Below are positions 26,407-34,759 of a stretch of DNA of 64,000 nucleotides, in pieces. The stretch's first letter is position 1; the number at the start of each line of letters is the position of its first letter. Where the stretch lies: NCBI RefSeq assembly GCF_018613795.1, contig NZ_JAGGPN010000032.1, positions 1 to 64,000 on the forward strand, given 5' to 3'. Made by a program: the position numbers and the translations under genes. A model generated the notes under the pieces. That model searched no databases and was not told where the DNA came from. It was given only the letters and a program-made list of their open reading frames with translations. The stretch is from Arthrobacter sp. ISL-65 (lineage in GTDB: Bacteria > Actinomycetota > Actinomycetes > Actinomycetales > Micrococcaceae).

Positions 26407-26855
26407 TGGCACGGACTGCGTCACAGTCTGCCCGCGCCGCGCCGTGGTGGCTGTAGTCGTTGAGTGGCGCGGGCGGATCGCACTCTTCAAACGCAGCCAG
26501 TCCGTGGGGCACGAGCGTGGCCTCTGGCACTGCATTACCGGGTACCTCGAGCCCCCTGTGTCTCCCCGACAGCAGGCATTGGTTGAGCTTGAGGAAGAGG
26601 TGGGGCTGACGCCCCAGGACCTGGCCGGCTTTGAGTCCGGGGAGCCATTGTTGATTTCCGACGCCGGCGGCAACCCCTGGCTGGTGCACACCTTCACCGC
26701 GGTCAGCAAGCGGCGCCGGCTGCTGATCAACGACGAGCACGACTCGTACCGGTGGGACGGTTCCCTCCAAGATCAGCCGGTTCTCCAACCGGGTTCCCTG
26801 GCTGGACATAGTCATCCAGGGCGTCGTGCCAAACATAGACAGGAAGGCAGCATGA
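26407..26855 (+). pseudogene. Frameshifted Nudix hydrolase
   Basis: One frame gives a Nudix-like domain: AVVAVVVEWRGRIALFKRSQ, LWHCITGYLE, and the helix VELEEEVGL with the catalytic acidic cluster. It breaks near 26755-26765 (around YRWDG). The natural C-terminus continues in the next frame as RFSNRVPWLDIVIQGVVPN. That frame ends in a TGA overlapping the next ATG (ATGA). A single indel would explain this, so a sequencing error is possible. No convincing start codon is seen; the first in-frame GTG is at 26444. Confidence 0.7.
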
Positions 26856-26990
26856 TTGTCGTCGAAGGCATCGTCGAAGGCATCGTCGAACACGGCGACC
26901 AGCGGGGCAGGCTCGTCGGGTTTCCCACGGCCAACATCCCGCTCGCAGGCGAGGGGATCGAGGACGGTGTCTGGGGAGCGCTCGCAACGG
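26852..26990 (+). pseudogene. N-terminal fragment of a stand-alone riboflavin kinase
   Basis: Starting at ATG 26852 the translation carries the flavokinase signature HGDQRGRLVGFPTANIPLA, then EDGVWGALA. The FMN-kinase fold needs about 130 residues; only about 45 remain before the sequence turns into an unrelated reading frame. A 12-base unit (GTCGAAGGCATC) is duplicated in tandem near the start. The AAGGCAGC leader and the ATGA coupling to the Nudix gene show it was once an expressed pair. Confidence 0.75.
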
Positions 26991-27149
26991 GCCTTTCCGA
27001 ACATCCACTCCCTGACCGAACAACTGCACCAGGACATCCAACAGGCCCGGGCATCGGCCATCGCCCAGTACCCCATGCTCGTCTCCCAAACGGGCCGGGA
27101 CCTGTCCGCCGCGGATTCTGGGAAACCGAACATGAGCTACGCATACTAA
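26987..27149 (+). pseudogene. C-terminal fragment of an unrecognised protein
   Basis: Just where the riboflavin kinase similarity ends, another frame opens: FPNIHSLTEQLHQDIQQARA, continuing to GKPNMSYAY and a stop at 27149. Codon use is typical of this genome, and it runs straight into the ribosome site of the aldehyde dehydrogenase. I take it as the tail of a gene whose front was lost in the same deletion. I do not recognise the family. Confidence 0.5.
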
Positions 27150-27159
27150 GGAGCCCGAT

Positions 27160-28650
27160 GTGGCTGAAGCAAAGACTGTGACCACCGAACGGGAGACCGG
27201 ACTGCTGGAGTCAGTGCCCACCGGGCTGCTGATCAATGGCGAATGGCGGGCCGCGTCCGGCGGAGGCACGTTCGACGTCGAGGACCCGGCAACCGGGAAG
27301 GTCCTGGCAACACTGGCCTCGGCCACCAGCGAGGACGCTCTCGCCGCGCTCGATGCAGCGGACGCCGTCCAGGCGGCCTGGGCGCGGACCGCTCCGCGTG
27401 AACGGGCAGAGATCCTCCGCCGTGCCTTCGAGCTGGTGACCGAACGGGCGGAGGACTTTGCCCTGCTCATGACCTTGGAGATGGGTAAGCCGCTGGCCGA
27501 GGCACGGGGTGAGGTTGCCTATGCGGCTGAGTTCCTGCGCTGGTTCTCGGAAGAGGCGGTGCGTGATTACGGCCGCTACCTGACCACCCCCGAAGGCAAG
27601 AACAAGATCCTGGTGCAGCACAAGCCGGTGGGGCCGTGCCTGCTGATCACGCCGTGGAACTTCCCGCTGGCGATGGCCACCCGCAAGGTTGCGCCTGCTG
27701 TGGCGGCCGGATGCACCATGGTGCTCAAGCCGGCAAAGCTCACGCCGCTGACCTCTCAGCTTTTCGCGCAGACGATGATGGAAGCGGGCCTGCCGGCCGG
27801 TGTGCTGAACGTCGTCTCGTCGTCGTCGGCTTCATCCATCTCCGGGCCCCTGCTGAAGGATGCCCGGCTGCGGAAAATTTCCTTCACGGGCTCGACGCCG
27901 GTGGGCAAGCAGCTGATCGCCGAGGCGTCCCAGAACGTGCTGCGCACGTCCATGGAGCTCGGCGGCAACGCACCGTTCATCGTGTTCGAGGACGCCGACT
28001 TGGACAAAGCAGTGCAGGGAGCGATGGCCGCGAAGATGCGGAACATGGGCGAGGCCTGCACCGCCGCCAACCGGTTCCTCGTGCACGAGTCCGTGGCGGA
28101 GGAGTTTACGGCCAAGTTCGCCGAGGCGATGAAAGCACTTCGCCCCGGCCGCGGCACCGAGAATGGCGTGACAGTCGGCCCGCTGATTGACGGCGGCGCG
28201 CGCAAGGATGTGCACGCCCTGGTGGAGGGCGCCGTGACCGCCGGTGCAACGGTGGTCACCGGCGGCGCACCCGTGGATGGCCCCGGCTACTTCTACCAGC
28301 CCACGGTGTTGGCTGGTGTATCAGACGGCGCCGAGATTCTGCGCACCGAGATCTTCGGTCCGGTCGCCCCGATCACGACGTTCAGCACCGAGGGACAGGC
28401 CATTTCCATGGCCAACTCCACCGAGTACGGCCTTGCCGCCTACCTCTACAGCGGGGACTTCAACCGCCTCCTCCGTGTGTCCGAGCAGATTGAGTTCGGC
28501 ATGGTCGGCTTCAACGCCGGCGTCATCTCCAACGCCGCGGCACCCTTCGGCGGGGTGAAGCAGTCCGGCCTGGGGCGTGAAGGCGGCTCGGAAGGCATCG
28601 CCGAATACACCACCACGCAGTACATCGGCATCGCAGACCCCTACGCCTAG
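27160..28650 (+). CDS. Succinate-semialdehyde dehydrogenase-like aldehyde dehydrogenase
   Basis: A 496-residue dehydrogenase of the GabD type. Motifs: LMTLEMGKPLAEARGEV, KPVGPCLLITPWNFPLAMATRK, FTGSTPVGKQL, MELGGNAPFIVFEDADLD and the nucleophilic Cys in GEACTAANRF. The GTG start sits seven bases after AAGGAG. It probably takes a C4 semialdehyde to the TCA cycle. Its location next to the LLM/NCS1 genes fits the last step of a ring-degradation route, though it could serve other amines. Confidence 0.92.
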   Translation: MAEAKTVTTERETGLLESVPTGLLINGEWRAASGGGTFDVEDPATGKVLATLASATSEDALAALDAADAVQAAWARTAPRERAEILRRAFELVTERAEDFALLMTLEMGKPLAEARGEVAYAAEFLRWFSEEAVRDYGRYLTTPEGKNKILVQHKPVGPCLLITPWNFPLAMATRKVAPAVAAGCTMVLKPAKLTPLTSQLFAQTMMEAGLPAGVLNVVSSSSASSISGPLLKDARLRKISFTGSTPVGKQLIAEASQNVLRTSMELGGNAPFIVFEDADLDKAVQGAMAAKMRNMGEACTAANRFLVHESVAEEFTAKFAEAMKALRPGRGTENGVTVGPLIDGGARKDVHALVEGAVTAGATVVTGGAPVDGPGYFYQPTVLAGVSDGAEILRTEIFGPVAPITTFSTEGQAISMANSTEYGLAAYLYSGDFNRLLRVSEQIEFGMVGFNAGVISNAAAPFGGVKQSGLGREGGSEGIAEYTTTQYIGIADPYA

Positions 28651-28661
28651 ATCCAGGCCTG

Positions 28662-28716
28662 GCGCGAACGAACACTTGTGGCCCTGAATGGCAGGGCCGC
28701 AAGTGTCCGTTCGCGC
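28662..28716. repeat. Palindromic repeat, family B, copy 2
   Basis: GCGCGAACG-ACACTTG-GGCCCT pairs with AGGGCC-CAAGTGT-CGTTCGCGC across GAATGGC, a stem of about 24 bp with two mismatched or wobble positions. It lies between the convergent dehydrogenase and SCO1664-like genes, matching the placement of copy 1. Confidence 0.85.
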
Positions 28717-28739
28717 TGAGCGGGTCGGAGGAGGGTCCC

Positions 28740-29447
28740 CTACACCAGCGGCCACGGGTAACGCATGCCCGTGCGGTCAACTGGCAGCACCGGTTCGTGC
28801 AGCAACCGCCGGACGCGGCGCTGCAGGGCGGTGACCTCCGAGCCGTCGAGGAGCTCCGCCACGTCGGCGGGCACGGAATCGGCGAGCGGAGCGATGTCCT
28901 CGAGCAGGGCTTCGGGGATCGGGTCGCCCGCGAAGTCCCAGATCACGGTGCGGAGTTTGAAGGCCGCGGAGAAGCACAGGCCGTGGTCGATGCCCCACAC
29001 CCGACCGTCGTCGCCGCGCAGCACGTGCCCGCTTTTGCGGTCGGTGTTGTTGGCGATGTAATCGAACAGGGCGATCCGCGCCAGGTCGCGGTGCGTTTCC
29101 GGGACATCGGCGTACAGGGTGAAGTAATGCTCGCCGAAGTCGCAGTCGATGAACCACTGCAGCGACCCGACTCCCAACGGTGCCTCCTCGCGGATCACGG
29201 TCGTCGGCACGAATCCCCAGCCCAGGGACTCGCTGAGCAGGTATGCCGCACGCTCCCGCCGGTACAGTCCCGGCTCGAAATCCGACAGCGGGCGCTCGCC
29301 GGCCTCCGGCTTGTACACCGCATAGGCGGAGTCGTCCCCGCCGGAGACCTCGACGAGGAACGTCTCGTTGCTGCTGCGCGGGATGCGTCCGAGCAGCTCG
29401 ACCTGCCCTTCGGCAAGAAGCGTCAGCTCGCGTCCACACACAGCCAT
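28740..29447 (-). CDS. SCO1664-family protein (PI3/4-kinase-like fold)
   Basis: A 235-residue actinobacterial protein of unknown function. Kinase-like elements are visible: YAVYKPEAGERPLSDFEPGLYRRERAA, then DYIANNTDRKSGHVLRGDDG with an Asn/Asp catalytic-loop look, and WGIDHGLCFS. The family occurs beside MSMEG_4193-type phosphomutases and a DUF3090 protein. Here the phosphomutase gene is immediately upstream (one-base gap), but no DUF3090 gene lies between. Confidence 0.85.
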   Translation of the reverse strand: MAVCGRELTLLAEGQVELLGRIPRSSNETFLVEVSGGDDSAYAVYKPEAGERPLSDFEPGLYRRERAAYLLSESLGWGFVPTTVIREEAPLGVGSLQWFIDCDFGEHYFTLYADVPETHRDLARIALFDYIANNTDRKSGHVLRGDDGRVWGIDHGLCFSAAFKLRTVIWDFAGDPIPEALLEDIAPLADSVPADVAELLDGSEVTALQRRVRRLLHEPVLPVDRTGMRYPWPLV

Positions 29448-29448
29448 G

Positions 29449-30117
29449 TCACGCCCTCAGCCCGCTCAGCGGTTCCGACGTCGAATTCACCATCAGAACG
29501 GCCGGCGCCTGACCGTCTGAATAGGAAATGGCTGAGACCGATCCCGGGCTGATGACAATCCGCTGAAAGTGGTCGAGATCGGTGCCGAGGGCGTGGGCAA
29601 CTGCCGCCTTGATCGGGTCGGCGTGGGAAAAGCAGACGACGACGCCCCCGGCGTGCGCCGCGCCCAGCACCTCGAGCGCTCCGACGATCCGATCCTGCAT
29701 CTGCGTGAAGCTCTCGCCGTTGGGGAAGCGGAAGGCTGAGGGGTTGTGCTGCACGGTCTGCCATTCCGGCAGGCCGGACAGTTCGGCGAGGGCGACGCCG
29801 GTCCACTCACCAAAGGCGCATTCGATGAGGCCGGGCTCCACGCGCACCTCAAGTCCTGTGCTGGCCGCCGTTGGCTCCGCCGTCTCGCAGGTGCGCTCCA
29901 GCGGCGAGGAGTAGACGGCGTCGACCATAAGGCCCGCGAGCCGTTCCGCGACCCGTTCGGCCTGCGCCCGGCCACGCTCGGAAAGATGCAGTCCCGGCGC
30001 CCTCCCGGGCAGCACCATGCCCGTCGTGGGCGTCTCCCCGTGGCGCACCAGAAGGACGAGCGTGCTCTCCGGTCTCGGCGGCGGTGCGGATGGTGCCGAC
30101 GGTGTTTCTGCAGTCAT
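29449..30117 (-). CDS. MSMEG_4193-type histidine phosphatase/phosphomutase
   Basis: A 222-residue protein of the phosphoglycerate-mutase superfamily. The catalytic His is in LVRHGET (H26). A second Arg/His set appears as SSPLERTCETAE and CFSHADPIKAAVAH. I start at MTAETPSAP; the upstream extension is a leucine run without a ribosome site. It shares a transcript with the SCO1664-like gene and is divergent from the MoxR gene. The substrate is unknown. Confidence 0.88.
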   Translation of the reverse strand: MTAETPSAPSAPPPRPESTLVLLVRHGETPTTGMVLPGRAPGLHLSERGRAQAERVAERLAGLMVDAVYSSPLERTCETAEPTAASTGLEVRVEPGLIECAFGEWTGVALAELSGLPEWQTVQHNPSAFRFPNGESFTQMQDRIVGALEVLGAAHAGGVVVCFSHADPIKAAVAHALGTDLDHFQRIVISPGSVSAISYSDGQAPAVLMVNSTSEPLSGLRA

Positions 30118-30263
30118 CAGCAATAAGAGTAGCGGCAGGGGCCCCACTCGAGCTTGCGAGGGAAGGGGGAGCCGCGGAACGGCGTAAGCCGGAGAGGGGC
30201 TGGCGGGCAGGAATCGGAGGAAATTACTCGATTCCCCGCACAGTCAAGGACTACCGTAGAGGG

Positions 30264-31664
30264 GTGAGTGATCGTCCAGATATCTTCACCGTTGGCGAAC
30301 TGCGTGCATCCGGGCACGTCCACAAGGACCTGCGCCACGAAATCCGCGACAACCTGATCGCCGCGCTCGCGGCGGGCCGCGATCCGTGGCCGGGGCTGTT
30401 CGGGTTCAGCCGGACAGTCCTTCCCCAACTCGAGCGTGCCCTGATTGCCGGCCACGACGTCGTCCTGCTCGGCGAACGCGGGCAGGGCAAGACCCGGCTG
30501 CTCCGCACCCTGGCCGGGCTGCTGGACGAGTGGTCGCCGGTGATCGAAGACTCGGAACTCAACGAGCACCCGTTCGAACCGATCACCGAGCAGTCCCGCG
30601 CCCGTGCCCTCACAGAGGGCGACCGGATGCGCGTGGCTTGGCGCCACCGCTCGGAGCGGTACGTCGAAAAGCTCGCGACGCCGGACACCTCCGTCGCCGA
30701 CCTCATCGGCGACGTCGACCCGATGCGGGTCGCCGAAGGCCGCCGGCTGGGGGACCCCGAAACCATCCACTACGGCCTGGTCCCGCGCTCCAACCGCGGG
30801 ATCATCGCCATCAACGAGCTGCCCGACCTCGCCGAGCGGATCCAGGTGTCGATGCTCAACGTGATGGAGGAACGCGACATCCAGATCCGCGGCTACGTGC
30901 TGCGGCTGCCGCTGGACGTGCTGGTCGTCGCATCCGCCAACCCCGAGGACTACACCAACCGCGGCCGGATCATTACGCCCCTGAAGGACCGCTTCGGCGC
31001 CGAGATCCGCACCCACTACCCGATCGAGCTGGACGACGAGGTCTCCGTCATCCGCCAGGAGGGGAAGCTGGTGGCTGACGTCCCGCCTGTCATCCTCGAG
31101 ATCCTGGCCCGCTACACCCGGGCGCTGCGGCAGTCCCCGGCCATCAACCAGACCTCCGGCGTTTCCGCCCGCTTCGGCATCGCGGGCGCCGAAACCGTCG
31201 CGGCGGCGGCCCTGCGCCGGGCCAGCGTGCGCGGTGAGGACGAGGCTGTCGCCCGGATCATCGACCTGGAGACCGCCGTGGAAGTCCTCACGGGCAAAAT
31301 CGAGTTTGAGTCGGGCGAGGAAGGGCGTGAACAGGGCATCCTCGACCACCTCCTGCGCACAGCCACGGCCGAAGCCGTGCGGGCGCACTTCAAGGGTATT
31401 GAGATGGGGCCGCTCGTGGCCGCGCTCGATGGCCACACCACCGTGACCACCGGGGACCAGGTCACAGCCCGGGAGTTCCTGCAGAATCTTCCGTCCCTCA
31501 ACGGATCCGGAAACGGATCGAGTCTCTACGACAAAATCAGTGAGCGCCTGGGCGCGAAAAACGACGGACAGCGCGCCGCCGCCGTTGAACTTGCGCTGGA
31601 AGGCCTGTACCTCGCCCGGCGGATCTCCAAGGAGTCCGACGACGAGGCAACGGTCTACGGCTAA
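30264..31664 (+). CDS. MoxR-like AAA+ ATPase
   Basis: A 466-residue AAA+ protein. Walker A is GERGQGKT at about 70-77, Walker B is GIIAINELPD, and sensor 1 is VVASANPED. These resemble the magnesium-chelatase/MoxR group. I take the GTG giving VSDRPDIFT as start. The next gene encodes a von Willebrand A protein, the standard MoxR partner. Such pairs act as chaperones inserting metal cofactors or remodelling complexes. The client is not evident here. Confidence 0.88.
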   Translation: MSDRPDIFTVGELRASGHVHKDLRHEIRDNLIAALAAGRDPWPGLFGFSRTVLPQLERALIAGHDVVLLGERGQGKTRLLRTLAGLLDEWSPVIEDSELNEHPFEPITEQSRARALTEGDRMRVAWRHRSERYVEKLATPDTSVADLIGDVDPMRVAEGRRLGDPETIHYGLVPRSNRGIIAINELPDLAERIQVSMLNVMEERDIQIRGYVLRLPLDVLVVASANPEDYTNRGRIITPLKDRFGAEIRTHYPIELDDEVSVIRQEGKLVADVPPVILEILARYTRALRQSPAINQTSGVSARFGIAGAETVAAAALRRASVRGEDEAVARIIDLETAVEVLTGKIEFESGEEGREQGILDHLLRTATAEAVRAHFKGIEMGPLVAALDGHTTVTTGDQVTAREFLQNLPSLNGSGNGSSLYDKISERLGAKNDGQRAAAVELALEGLYLARRISKESDDEATVYG

Positions 31665-31694
31665 GTACAGTTTCTGCTCGGTACAGGAGGCACC

Positions 31695-33701
31695 ATGACC
31701 CTGCACAACCGGTCCAAGTACGGCCGGTACGCCGGAGGTCCGGATCCGCTTGCCCCGCCGGTGGACCTGGCTGAGGCACTGGAAGCGATCGCCGAGGACG
31801 TGATGGAAGGCTACTCGCCCCGGCATGCCCTGCAGGAGTTCCTGCGGCGCGGCGGCCGGAACCGCGATGGGCTAGACAACCTGGCCCGGCGCGTCCAGCA
31901 GCGGCGGAGTGAACTGCTGGGCCGCCATAAGCTGGACGGCACGCTCAGCGAGGTCAGGAAGCTGCTGGACACTGCTGTGCTGGAGGAGCGCAAGCAGCTG
32001 GCCCGGGACGCCATGATGGACAACAACGACCGCGCCTTCCGCGAGCTGCAGCTGGAGAACCTGCCCCAGTCCACGGCCGCGGCGGTCAACGAACTGGCTT
32101 CCTATGACTGGCAGTCGAGCAGCGCTCGGGAAGCCTACGAACGGATCAAGGACCTGCTGGGCCGCGAAGTTCTTGACCAGCGGTTCGCAGGCATGAAGCA
32201 GGCGCTTGAGAACGCGACCGACGAGGACCGCGAAGCCGTGAGCGAGATGCTGCGCGACCTCAACGCGCTGCTCGGCAAGCACCGCCGCGGCGAAGACACC
32301 GACGCGGACTTCCGGGAGTTCATGGCCAAGCATGGCCAGTACTTTCCGGAGAATCCGCAGTCCGTCGAGGAGCTGGTGGACGCCCTCGCCAAGCGCGCGG
32401 CCGCAGCCCAGCGACTCCTGCAGTCGATGTCCCCCGAGCAGCGCGATGAGCTGATGCGGCTGTCCGCCCAGGCGTTCGGCTCGGCCGAACTCATGGCCCA
32501 GCTCAACCAGCTCGACGGCAGCCTGCGGGCCCTGCGCCCCGGCGAGGACTGGAGCGGTTCCGAACGCTTCGGGGGCCAGGAAGGACTCGGACTGGGTGAC
32601 GGCACCGGCGTGCTGCAGGACATCGCCGAGCTCGACGAGCTGTCCGAACAGCTCTCCCAGCACTACAACGGGTCCACCCTCGACGACCTGGACCTGGACG
32701 CCCTCGCCCGCCAGCTCGGGGAGAACGCCGCCGTGACGGCCCGCACCCTCGCGGAGATCGAGCGGGCGATGCAGGACGGCGGCTACATGCGGCGCGGGGC
32801 CGACGGCGACCTCAGGCTGTCGCCCCAGGCCATGCGGCGGCTCGGGAAGTCGCTGCTGCGGGACACCGCCAAGCAGCTGTCCGGCCGGCAGGGGCGCCGG
32901 GACACGCGCGTCGCCGGGGCCGCCGGCGAGCAGACCGGCTCCAGCCGCCAGTGGGAGTTCGGCGACGCCGAGCCGTGGGACGTCACCCGCACCATAACCA
33001 ATGCCATCCGGCGCACCAGGGCCGACGGCGGTGATCCGGGCCGCGGACTGCGTCTGGCGGTGGGTGACATCGAGGTGTCGGAGACGGAGGCGCGTACCCA
33101 GGCCGCGGTCGTCCTGCTCGCCGACGTTTCCTTCTCGATGGCGGCCGAGGGGCGGTGGGTGCCCATGAAACGCACGGCGCTCGCCCTGCACCACCTGGTC
33201 TCCACCCGGTTCCGCGGGGACCGGCTTCAGCTGATCACGTTCGGCCGCTACGCGCAGTCCATGGACATCGGCGAGCTCACGGCCTTGCCGGCGTTTCGCG
33301 AGCAGGGAACCAACCTGCACCACGGGCTGCTGCTGGCTGGCCGTTTCTTCCGCCAGCACCCGTCGATGCAGCCCGTCCTGCTTGTGGTGACCGACGGCGA
33401 GCCCACCGCGCACCTGATGGGCGACGGCGAGTCGTGGTTCTGCTGGCCGCCGGACCCGGAGACCATCCGCGTTACGGTCGCCGAGCTGGACCGGCTTGGG
33501 CGTGCGGGCACGCAGGCCACGTTTTTCCGGCTCGGTGACGACCCGGGCCTTGAACGGTTCGTCCGGCGGCTGGCCCGCCGGGTCGACGGCCGGGTGGTGG
33601 CCCCAGACACCGGGGACCTTGGCGCCGCGGTTGTGGGGGAGTACCTCCGTGCCCACTTCCGCGGCCGCGCTTACGACGACGACTGGGCCGCCGGGATTTA
33701 G
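31695..33701 (+). CDS. VWA-domain protein, MoxR partner
   Basis: A 668-residue protein. The first 440 residues are helical and charged, with likely coiled-coil stretches (about 40-130 and 240-260). A VWA domain fills the C-terminus with a complete MIDAS: DVSFS near residue 476, GTN near 538 and TDGEP near 567. It binds a divalent metal and its client. It follows the AAA+ gene by 30 bp with its own AGGAGG site, forming one operon. Confidence 0.9.
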   Translation: MTLHNRSKYGRYAGGPDPLAPPVDLAEALEAIAEDVMEGYSPRHALQEFLRRGGRNRDGLDNLARRVQQRRSELLGRHKLDGTLSEVRKLLDTAVLEERKQLARDAMMDNNDRAFRELQLENLPQSTAAAVNELASYDWQSSSAREAYERIKDLLGREVLDQRFAGMKQALENATDEDREAVSEMLRDLNALLGKHRRGEDTDADFREFMAKHGQYFPENPQSVEELVDALAKRAAAAQRLLQSMSPEQRDELMRLSAQAFGSAELMAQLNQLDGSLRALRPGEDWSGSERFGGQEGLGLGDGTGVLQDIAELDELSEQLSQHYNGSTLDDLDLDALARQLGENAAVTARTLAEIERAMQDGGYMRRGADGDLRLSPQAMRRLGKSLLRDTAKQLSGRQGRRDTRVAGAAGEQTGSSRQWEFGDAEPWDVTRTITNAIRRTRADGGDPGRGLRLAVGDIEVSETEARTQAAVVLLADVSFSMAAEGRWVPMKRTALALHHLVSTRFRGDRLQLITFGRYAQSMDIGELTALPAFREQGTNLHHGLLLAGRFFRQHPSMQPVLLVVTDGEPTAHLMGDGESWFCWPPDPETIRVTVAELDRLGRAGTQATFFRLGDDPGLERFVRRLARRVDGRVVAPDTGDLGAAVVGEYLRAHFRGRAYDDDWAAGI

Positions 33702-33702
33702 G

Positions 33703-34047
33703 TCAGGCGGCTACCAGTACTGGTGCGGCGACCGGCAAAACGGTCAGCTTCGGCGCTGTGATTTTCGGTGCGAGGATGCTGAACCGGTAGTCGCGCTGGA
33801 GCGGATCGACCGGCAGCGGAAGGTGATGGGAGCGGGCGCAGCCTCGGAGCTCTTCCATGGCCTGGGGTTCCACCTCGGCCAGGGTCATATCCAGCTCCAG
33901 TGCCAGCCCCGGAACCAGCGCGTCGGCGCGCTTCATCACGTCGTACAGGCCCTGAATGCTTTGGACAGTCACGTGGCCCTGGGTCTTGACCTGGGCCTTG
34001 GCACCGTAGAGGTCAACGCTGACCAGCACCCGCAGCTTCTCGTTCAC
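33703..34047 (-). CDS. Unknown protein with STAS-like pattern
   Basis: A 114-residue protein. I start at GTG (MNEKLRVLVSV), seven bases after GGGGAG; the longer frame lacks a site. The order strand, helix, strand (ALELDMTLAEVEPQAMEELRGCARSHHL) loosely recalls STAS anti-anti-sigma domains, but there is no clear phospho-Ser motif. It is convergent with the VWA gene, one base apart. I do not assign a function. Confidence 0.6.
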   Translation of the reverse strand: MNEKLRVLVSVDLYGAKAQVKTQGHVTVQSIQGLYDVMKRADALVPGLALELDMTLAEVEPQAMEELRGCARSHHLPLPVDPLQRDYRFSILAPKITAPKLTVLPVAAPVLVAA

Positions 34048-34158
34048 TAATTTTCTCCCCAATTTAGAAAGGGCCACCACGCTGTGGCCCCCGATCACGA
34101 TAGACCAATGTGATGTGGCTAACAAGTCGACGGGGTGCGGGGCTGAAACACGGCCGGT

Positions 34159-34428
34159 TTACTTCTTCTCCTCGACGGGGATTTCTGCCGTTGCCCGTTG
34201 GGTGACTGCCCAGCTCGCGAGGACTTTCAGCGCATCCTCGGAGGGGGTCCCCGGCTCGGCCGTGTACACGTTGATCCGCAGCCCGGGATCAGCGGGGAGC
34301 TCGAGCGCTTCGAAGCTCAGGTCCAGGTCCCCGACGATCGGGTGGTGGAGCCGTTTGCGGCTCGTGCGGTGGTAATTCACCCTGACCCACATGACCGGAT
34401 ACGTGCAATCCAAGTCGGAATGGTTGGA
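34159..34428 (-). pseudogene. C-terminal remnant of an MmyB-type XRE regulator
   Basis: About 90 residues match the end of MmyB-like ligand-binding domains: RTSRKRLHHPIVGDLDLSFE, ALELPADPG, YTAEPGTPSEDALKVLASWA. The helix-turn-helix and most of the sensor domain are absent. Upstream of about 34428 the frame turns to low-complexity sequence. So only the tail survives. From 34430 to 34759 I see no supportable gene. Confidence 0.75.
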
Positions 34429-34759
34429 CGCCATCGACACGGCCAGATGCGGTACCACCGGATGGAAACAGTCGAGGCCACCTTCAGCCCCGAGGGGACC
34501 GTGCCCGGGTTGATCGCCCGCACGCTCACCGACGCCACAATTTGGGGAGCCAGGGCCACCTGGCGCCTGACGTTGCGCTCCTGGTTCGAGCCCCACGGAG
34601 ACGGCTGGGTCATAGCACGCACCGTCGCATCAACATGGTGACTCCCCGAGACCGAACTGCTGGAGGGTACTGTCTACTGAACATCGTTTGTTGACAGGGC
34701 AGCGTCATGACTACTTGGTTGAGACGATGCCATCGCCGCACTGAAAGGCGGGTCTGTGA

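Noticed and set aside
30117-31826. 569-codon minus-strand frame opposite the MoxR-like gene
   Set aside because: It mirrors the third-codon GC of the real gene and contains no recognisable domain.
34430-34641. Short plus-strand frame ending at 34641
   Set aside because: The translation has a few protein-like stretches but no ribosome site, start or family resemblance, so I could not support a gene or fossil.
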